Position numbers and translations under genes: made by a program
Shown here: one piece after another, positions 9,483 to 15,570 of the stretch
How positions within the stretch are numbered: the first letter of the stretch is position 1
Layout: every line of letters begins with the position of its first letter
Notes under the pieces: generated by a model
Told to the model about the DNA's origin: nothing
Databases searched by the model: none
Seen by the model: only the letters and a program-made list of their open reading frames with translations
Source of the DNA: Pleurotus ostreatus/Saccharomyces cerevisiae fusant
Taxonomy: Eukaryota; Opisthokonta
Assembly (NCBI GenBank): GCA_024196135.1
Contig: JAMQCK010000803.1
Coordinates: 1 to 15,570 of the forward strand
Length of the DNA: 15,570 bases
Direction: 5' to 3'

Positions 9483-9497
9483 CAGACCATTGGTCTG
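9483..9497. repeat. Near-perfect palindrome CAGACCA-T-TGGTCTG
   Basis: Two 7-base arms, CAGACCA and TGGTCTG, are exact reverse complements around one central T. It lies next to the palindrome at 9451-9462, upstream of the gene ending at 9187. A binding site for a dimeric transcription factor is one reading, unproven. Confidence 0.5.
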
Positions 9498-11777
9498 AGC
9501 AAGATGGTTACTTACTAGGACATCGTAGTAGTGAGATGGCTGTATTCCTCAACGGAGACTTTTCTAGCTCTCGATGCCTGAAGTCGACTGGCGCGATGCC
9601 AACATAAGGCGAGAAAGGTTTTGGCCCAGAAAAGTCTATGCCTACCTCTTGCAAGGGGATATATGGCTCTATTGTCCCGCAAATTGCAACCTAGCAGCCG
9701 AAGACAGCTGCATGTTTCTTATTTCCTGGAGGAATTGACATCCCCGCTGCCTTTGCCGAGCTGAATACTGAGGCACGAAGTACTCGCTGGATAAAGAACA
9801 GGCTGGATTCATGACTGTGCCATTGCAATGACAGCAGGCCCACGCTGAAATATAGATCCGGGCTCGTGACCGCAGATAAGATTTTTCAACCCGGGCAAAA
9901 CTTTGCCATGCCTATCCGACTTCGAAGCATTGCTCGCACGCAGCGACCTCTCTCGAGGTCATAATGAAGTAGGCGCAGAAGTCAAGCAATGATTAGGCGC
10001 GGAAGACACGTTCTTCATGATCCAACCACAGAAGGCGCCAGGCAAGAGTCTAGCGCGAACATGGCCTCCCTCTCATCGCATCGCGCAGCTTCGCCGAAAC
10101 GAAGTTCATATCTGCTCAATGGCCCCCTTCATGGATCTCCACAAGCCCTTCATGATGGCGTATCGATTTACACGCCGAAGCATCGATTATCTGCGCGCTA
10201 CTTACCGCGCCCCTCAACATAGCTGCACCCCGGAGCGCCGTCCCGGGAGCGACTGCGAGACCCCAAGCAGATCAAGGGTGACCACGCCGCGTCCCCTGGA
10301 GCACGCCACCGCGCGAAGAAACCGCCACCGCGTAGATGAGCACATAGAGAATCGGAAGAAGCAGGTCTATCAGCTGTCGGGATCGGCGGGCCATGGGTTA
10401 AGGAAGACGCCCGCATGTTGAGGAAGGCGTCTATGTCGGCGTGTACGGTCATTATCGCACGCCGCCGCTGGCGTTGTCGATCCGGGCCGCCATAGCGCGC
10501 GACGACCTCTGCGGCCCATGCTGTCCGTGGTTCAGGTCCAGAGAAAATCGATGAAGAGAATGCGCGACGAGGAAGCGTCTAGAAAAGAGGGCCAAAAAGC
10601 GAGGACGATGTGACGAATTGTCTGCATGATTTAGCCATCTGCGGAAGCCTCACCATGTTGACGATAGGTCGACTTCGAGGTCCGGGAAGATGCAGTGTCA
10701 GACGCGCGGTTAGATGCTCGATAGACGCCCTTCGCGCCAGCATGGCACCCTAGACAAATCGCCAGGGTGGCGCGCAACGAGGCGACGGCGTGCGCGCGCA
10801 GAGGACGTCCTGATTCTAGCCCAGCCAAGCAGTGCCTTTATGATCGACGTCCCGCGGGGCGGCAGGACGCGGCGCCCCGCACGCAAGGCACCCGCGGCGG
10901 CGTGCCAGCCCAAGGCGCGCAGAAGGGCATCAGCAGGGGATCGGCTATCGGCTGGATGACGCAGCGTGAGTGCGCAGGTGCGCCATCGAAACTTGCCCAG
11001 AGGTACGCCGGCGTTATGGGGAGGCAGCTGCTCGTCTTGTGGTCGCGGTCGACCGTTTGTGGCGGGCTGTCGCTCGGAGCGAGGGTGGGCGGCAGACGCG
11101 TGAGCACGGAGTTCGATGCCGGTCCGGGGGAAGCTGGAGGGTGGAAGCAGCCGGCGGTGTTGGAGCGGCGCGCATCTGTGAGCGGAGAACAACTTGACTC
11201 TTGTGAGACCATCGCGGCTGAGGGCATTTTGCTCTATCAACCATTCAGTGCTTGCATACAACGTCGAACTCTGAGGTTGCCACAGATCACCACTCTAGTG
11301 TATAGCGTCCGAGTCGGATGAGGAGAAGGGTGTGGGCGTTCGATAGAAGAGGAAGTTGGAGATTGACGGTAGAGGGGGCTGCACTTGCCTTACGCGGGAG
11401 GACGACAACTCGCATCTTTGAGGGCGTTACAAGAGCACTTAGGCGAAAGGCGCCTTCCGAGCATGCTCCGAGCGAGATGTTCGGAACGATAGGTATCTGA
11501 GTGAGTCAAGCCGCGGCCTACTAACTGTGCTGTTGCGCGTGCGACGGTGCTGCTGGAAGGTCTACTTAGGCTTGCCTCAGCGATGGCCTGCTCGCCGGGC
11601 ATCAAGGACGCATGTTGTAACTTCGCTTGAGGCATCTTTGATCTTTGCTACATCTAGCAATCACCATTAGCTATCGCTCAGGGCAATAAGGAGGCAGGAC
11701 AGGGAGGCGTACACGTTGTAGTCGATGTTGCGGGCGCATAAGGGCATGTTGACGTTCGGGGTTCAGATAGGTACTTT

Positions 11778-11798
11778 CCAGTGATTATCGGTCACTGG
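11778..11798. repeat. Inverted repeat CCAGTGA-N7-TCACTGG
   Basis: Seven-base arms that are perfect reverse complements flank a seven-base spacer (TTATCGG). It lies in the gene-poor region. It could form a small hairpin or bind a dimer, and no neighbouring gene clarifies its role. Confidence 0.45.
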
Positions 11799-11953
11799 TG
11801 GCGGCGGCTTGGTCATTGTCCAGCGTCGTGTACGCAGCGCTGTCAAAGCCGTCGGGCACGCGGTGGCGGCAGACAACCAGAGGCCGCGTCATTTCGACAT
11901 CGCACGACCAGTCATTGTGGGAACGAGCGTCGGGTCTTGCACACGCCCTCCTT

Positions 11954-12940
11954 CTAGCTGTTCACTGACCTCCTTATCGGTGACGTTGAGGGACGGGTGA
12001 GGCGTGGCCGCGAAAGCGCATATATCGGCAGGTCATGTCCGGCGGGAAAGCGCGTACGAAGGCGGGATAGCGCCCGTCGCGACGTCGTACGCAGTAAGCA
12101 GATTAGGATCAGGATCAGTGCGAGATGAATAGCGGTGAAGCCTAAGGTTGGGCGAGTGTTCAACAGGCCGAAGTGGAGTTTGGTCGCAAACGCTACCGAC
12201 AGCCGCATCTGGAAGCCAGCGACGAGGTGGCACGAGTAGACGTGGGGACGCTGATACAGGTTGTATGGGTGTGTACGGTAGCCAACATCTGCAGTGAGAT
12301 GGGCGGACGCCGCTCGTTATAATAGCGCAGGGCGATGAATGAGGTGACACGAGCAACCATAGAGATACGGCGAGCTCCAGTAACTCAAGCGCTAGAGTCA
12401 GCACAGAGTAAGAGCCTTCGGAACGTACTGGGCCAGGGGTTTCGACACCGTTCGAGGCTGTAATTCGGGACCTCAAGCGAGCAGGTAAGAGACACGCCAG
12501 CAAAGCGGACCATAGTGCAGCGGGCGGATTTCGGTGCAGAATATTCGTTGGTAAATTTCGGGTCCTAGCGTAGACAGCATGGCTCCGCGGCCAGGGCGTC
12601 GGGAGTTCTCCCAGCGCCAAGGTCGTAGCTGGGTTCTCTGGACTTCGAGCGCACCCACCGTTGGAGATCCTGCGAAAACGAGGCGAAGATAGAGATATGA
12701 GTCCATGTGTTTGCAAGGCGCATCCGCGATTGTCGCGGCGAAACGCCTGGAGCCTGTCCGCAGAAGGGAATGAGATCCCGAAGAGCGGGAAGCGCGTACT
12801 CGGTCCCACGCACACTGCCCACCGCCGTGAAGATGATGTAGCAGCGCGGGGAGCTCGCTGGCGCGTCGCCCAGGCTATCCGCAACCGCGACGAGGCCTCC
12901 GAGAACAGTGTTTGGGGAGAAACCGCCGCCGCACTCTGAT
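11954..12940 (-). other. Unresolved gene-like segments on the minus strand
   Basis: Three stretches have codon use like the real genes here, with mostly C or G at third positions. One (about 12930-12660) encodes SSPRCYIIFTAVGSVRGTEY and ALPALRDLIPFCGQAPG. A second (about 12706-12476) encodes GPEIYQRIFCTEIRPLHYG. A third (about 12282-11954) encodes HVYSCHLVAGFQMRLSVAF, then FTAIHLALILILICLL (a likely membrane segment) and a basic tail. Candidate splice signals are present, such as TTTTCGCAG, a GTACGT...CTGAC...TAG set at about 12425-12390, and CTGCAG before 12282. I could not find a splice combination that keeps frame through all three. A continuously open frame at 12992-12033 contains no internal Met and looks like a shadow. 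This may be an intron-rich gene, a decayed one, or chance. Confidence 0.25.
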
Positions 12941-13035
12941 TTCTGACGTGTTCCCCGACGGCGTGGCCGATAAAGAGGTGTCTCCGCTGCACGTGACGCT
13001 TTCGGTATCACTCGCCTCGAAGGTTCGCACGACAC

Positions 13036-13261
13036 TCTATTCTGCTTGTCACCGTCGCCATCGACGTCAAGCCCGAATCTTACGATGCCCGGACGTTGCG
13101 GGCGCTGTTGAGCACAGCTAGAGGCGGATACACGAGGATAGCACAGGCTAAGGTGCGTTGCAATCTTGATTGCCTCGAGGCAGATCTCCTTACAGTGATG
13201 TTATACATAACAGCCCAATCGCACCGCTCCTGTTTCCCTTTCTCCCCCCAACTTCACCAAC
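13036..13261 (+). promoter_or_regulatory. Probable promoter of the rightward gene at 13262
   Basis: A TATA-like TTATACATAA lies at 13201-13210, about 60 bp before the ATG. CCAAT occurs at 13215-13219, an unusual order if both were functional. A pyrimidine-rich run (13227-13248) leads up to the start codon, as in many fungal promoters. Assignment rests on position and composition only. Confidence 0.35.
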
Positions 13262-15570
13262 ATGCTTGCGTCGTTCCCCATCGTCGCCCCGCCCGGTCCG
13301 CCCCAGCGAATACAGGCCCGCGGACGCTCACGACAGGTGTCGCGTGCCGCCGTCGCCCGCAAGGCCTCAGAGGAGCGCCGGGTCCAGGCGCGCCGTTTAG
13401 CCACCGCCACTGGCCACGACCAGCAACGACAACACACTTATGTGGCGCACAAGCGCGAGACGACCACTCAACACCAGAGCGCGCGGGTCCTCGTCCCCGA
13501 AGCCGCCAAGACGTGCAGAGCGCTGCCGACAAGCGTGCCCTTCAAGGCCACGACGCGTCAGCCCTTGCCCTCTGCACCACGATCATGTTCACCACCACCA
13601 CACCTGTCCGCATCACGACCCAATTCACCACCAACGCCACCCACCCCATCCGCGCCGACCACCCCGTCCGAGGACGCTGACACTGATCCGGTGTCACTCG
13701 CGGACCGGGTACATACCGCATATGCTCTCGAAGACATGCACACGGCCAAGATACTGCTACTGAAACTCAAGGGCTACCGAGACATAACAGAAGCGGATAT
13801 TGCGGCCGTCAAGGACGAAGATTTCGACTTCTGCTTTGTCCCCAACGGCCGGCTAGTCGAAGATATAAGCACGCCTTGCGCCGTGGCGAGCTCATCGACT
13901 ATGCCCGCCACAATCAAGGCCCGAACACGCGAGGAGCGCTTGAAGGCCTGCGAGAAGGTGTGGGAGGACGGCAGGAGAGCGATGGCGGAGAGCCGTCAGG
14001 CCGTGCTCATCAAACAGAAGCGCGCGCGATTCGAGCGCGAGATGGCGGAGAGGAGGCGCCTAGAGGCAGAGGCTGAGGAGAGGCGCTTGGAGGCGGAGCG
14101 AATCCTCATGGTCAAGCAGAATCTTCGCCGGCGGCAGCGACCAGTGGTGTCGTACGCGGAGCTCTCGCCGACCAGAACATCACCGACTCCGACCCGTCAT
14201 CGATCGCCCACGCTCTACGACTGCCCACCCTTGCAGCCGGCGCCGAGTCATAGTCGCCAGAAGTCGTCGCTATCGATGTCCCTGGATCAGCCTGTCCCCG
14301 AGATGTCGCAGGTTGTGGTCCCGTTCAAGGATGTCGTTAGGAGCATGCACGGCCAGCTATTCCCTCACGATTCTGGAGAGCGATTGCCACATACACGATC
14401 CTCGCCTTCGCCCTCTACACCCCACGCGACACCTACGAGGAAGGAGAGACGAGAGAGGGAGTTATTGACGAGTTTGTTGACGGAGGCGGAGGTGGTTGCA
14501 GCGGAGGCAGAGAAGAGATGGAAGGGGAAGGGGGCCGCGGTGAGCAGGAGAGGGAGTGTCGCGTGCCCAGCTTGCGAGAAGTCGATGTCGTCGTCGTCCG
14601 TGTCGTCCACCACGTCTGGCCGATCGCTGTCTTCGACATCCTCAGGTCCGTCGCGCTCGGGCTCTTGGCTGTCGTTTTCGTCAGCTTCGTCGTTCTCGAG
14701 CGTGTCGACGGCGTTGACGACACCCGCGACGTCACCGATGGTCACGTCGCCGCCGAAGAGGAGGTCGGTCTTGGGGAGCTGGTTGTTGAAGCCAACAGTC
14801 TCAGAGCCGGCGGAGATCGCAGTCACGCGCAGGTATTGCCCGACTCATCGCCGCAGCCATCTCACCCCGGTACCGGTCAACGACAGCCCGCTGCCTTTGC
14901 CAGTCTCGGAGCCGGCCGTGGCTCACGAGTCACGCTCTGCGGCGCGCGCGGACGGCGATCTCGCGCCCTCGACTTGCAGCCCCAAGACCGACGCGCAGGC
15001 GGGTCTTGTGTCCCAAGTCCTGTCGTACGCGCAGAATTTCCAGCGGGCGTACGCGGGCGCGCTGCTATTCTCATCGGTCCCGACGGCGTCGCCGTACGAG
15101 TTCAACGAGCCGGCGCGGCGCAAGCAGGGCGGTGCGTCGCGGCGGAGCGGGAGGTCGGTACGGGCGCCGGGCTATCGCGCGAGCAAGGCGGAGGTGTCGA
15201 CCGTCTTCCCCACGCGACACGTCACCATTCGGCGGCAGGTCGAAGGCGATGGGTGGGATCAGGCAAGTGACTTCCTCGCGGCGGACGACGACGGGGACGC
15301 GATCGAGATCCCCCTCGTCGCCCCCGCGCCCCCTGCCCTGCAGCAGTGTGCGACCACCGCGTTCAACCCCTTCAACCCTCACGGGCTGGGGAGTCGCAAC
15401 CCATCACCTCTCCGCCGCCAGCTGCTCGCAGCGGTGCCCCCAAACATCGGTGTGGGTATGTGCACGACGGTGCGGGTGAAGGTGGTGCAGAACCCGCTGT
15501 ACCTGCGGCTGAAGGCGACGCACAACGTGCTCGCTAGACGTCGTGGCGTGGCGGTGCGCGACCTGGACAG
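13262..15570 (+). CDS. Unnamed large protein with conserved core motif, coiled coil and Ser-rich region (runs off window)
   Basis: I do not recognise a named family. One uninterrupted frame of at least 769 codons runs from the ATG at 13262 (A at -3) to the window edge without an intron, unlike all its neighbours. Residues 1-140 are basic and Pro/Ser-rich. Residues 144-200 form the most protein-like block (DRVHTAYALEDMHTAKILLL, then ADIAAVKDEDFDFCFVPNGR). Residues about 218-290 are a charged helix with AERRRLEAEAEERRLEAERI, a probable coiled coil. Further on are a CPAC motif (C435, C438) followed by a long Ser/Thr run, and YCPTHRRSH (C526, H529, H533). The late part (VLSYAQNFQRAYAGALLFSS, and FNPFNPHGLG) again looks ordered. 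There is no signal peptide or membrane segment. A scaffold or regulatory role in the cytoplasm or nucleus is possible but not shown. The C-terminus is missing. Confidence 0.8.
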   Translation, partial: MLASFPIVAPPGPPQRIQARGRSRQVSRAAVARKASEERRVQARRLATATGHDQQRQHTYVAHKRETTTQHQSARVLVPEAAKTCRALPTSVPFKATTRQPLPSAPRSCSPPPHLSASRPNSPPTPPTPSAPTTPSEDADTDPVSLADRVHTAYALEDMHTAKILLLKLKGYRDITEADIAAVKDEDFDFCFVPNGRLVEDISTPCAVASSSTMPATIKARTREERLKACEKVWEDGRRAMAESRQAVLIKQKRARFEREMAERRRLEAEAEERRLEAERILMVKQNLRRRQRPVVSYAELSPTRTSPTPTRHRSPTLYDCPPLQPAPSHSRQKSSLSMSLDQPVPEMSQVVVPFKDVVRSMHGQLFPHDSGERLPHTRSSPSPSTPHATPTRKERRERELLTSLLTEAEVVAAEAEKRWKGKGAAVSRRGSVACPACEKSMSSSSVSSTTSGRSLSSTSSGPSRSGSWLSFSSASSFSSVSTALTTPATSPMVTSPPKRRSVLGSWLLKPTVSEPAEIAVTRRYCPTHRRSHLTPVPVNDSPLPLPVSEPAVAHESRSAARADGDLAPSTCSPKTDAQAGLVSQVLSYAQNFQRAYAGALLFSSVPTASPYEFNEPARRKQGGASRRSGRSVRAPGYRASKAEVSTVFPTRHVTIRRQVEGDGWDQASDFLAADDDGDAIEIPLVAPAPPALQQCATTAFNPFNPHGLGSRNPSPLRRQLLAAVPPNIGVGMCTTVRVKVVQNPLYLRLKATHNVLARRRGVAVRDLD

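Larger units (their letters stand above)
9188..13261. other. 4.1-kb region without a resolvable gene
   Basis: No protein family is recognisable in any of the six frames. The first 240 bases are in frame with the gene ending at 9187 and may be its 5' UTR or coding. From about 9430 to 9980 the sequence is closer to 50% GC and looks non-coding. From about 10000 to 11950 it becomes GC-rich, and long frames open on both strands at once (for example around 10710-11320), which is usual for chance frames in GC-rich DNA. Short stretches such as QLIDLLLPILYVLIYAVAV (minus, about 10387-10331) are hydrophobic but I cannot join them to anything. The 11954-12940 part on the minus strand is described separately. 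I saw no transposon terminal repeats, reverse-transcriptase motifs or tRNA. Confidence 0.5.

Noticed and set aside
10710..11321. Overlapping open frames of about 184 codons on both strands
   Set aside because: Simultaneous open frames on both strands without recognisable protein content are expected in GC-rich sequence, and neither shows domain features or supporting splice sites.
12033..12992. A 319-codon open frame on the minus strand
   Set aside because: It starts with GTG, has no internal Met and is Arg/Ser/Pro-rich. Better coding-like sequence lies in the other minus frames, so I treat it as a shadow.
14365..15270. Open frames on both strands inside the gene at 13262 (minus 14365-14826; plus 14518-15270)
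   Set aside because: They are shadows of the 769-codon frame, caused by its biased Ser (TCG) and Ala/Arg codons.

Overview
The window reads as nuclear DNA of a filamentous basidiomycete, most likely an agaricomycete. Three things point there: GC-rich coding sequence; genes broken by very short GT-AG introns (I resolve twelve, 46 to 59 nt); and a clearly recognisable Clp1-like (clampless) protein, a family I know only from basidiomycetes. Gene order and strand mixing are typical of a fungal chromosome. I see no prokaryotic, organellar or viral signature.

Left part (1-3758). The 5' half of the TFIID subunit gene TAF2 runs leftward off the window edge. It diverges, across a 313-bp intergenic space, from a complete LTV1 gene (40S ribosome export and maturation factor). 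LTV1 converges tail to tail, with a 197-bp gap, on a PP2C-type phosphatase gene.

Middle part (3759-9187). Three genes lie head to tail on the minus strand: the PP2C phosphatase (pyruvate dehydrogenase phosphatase-like subclass), a Clp1-like protein, and a long, mostly disordered protein with two C-terminal hydrophobic segments. The spaces between them are about 600 bp each.

Right part (9188-15570). About 4.1 kb lacks any gene I can resolve. It holds some short palindromes and, on the minus strand around 11950-12940, stretches with coding-like codon use that I could not join into a gene model. From 13262 an intronless reading frame of at least 769 codons runs rightward off the window. It encodes a conserved-looking but unnamed protein with an acidic/hydrophobic core motif, a charged coiled coil and a Ser-rich region.

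The genes do not form a pathway. TAF2 and LTV1 are general housekeeping, the phosphatase is signalling or metabolic, and Clp1 is developmental (clamp and dikaryon formation). The least explained parts are the two unnamed proteins and the 9188-13261 region. I found no convincing new system; the best leads are the unresolved minus-strand segments and the candidate promoter repeats of the Clp1-like gene.
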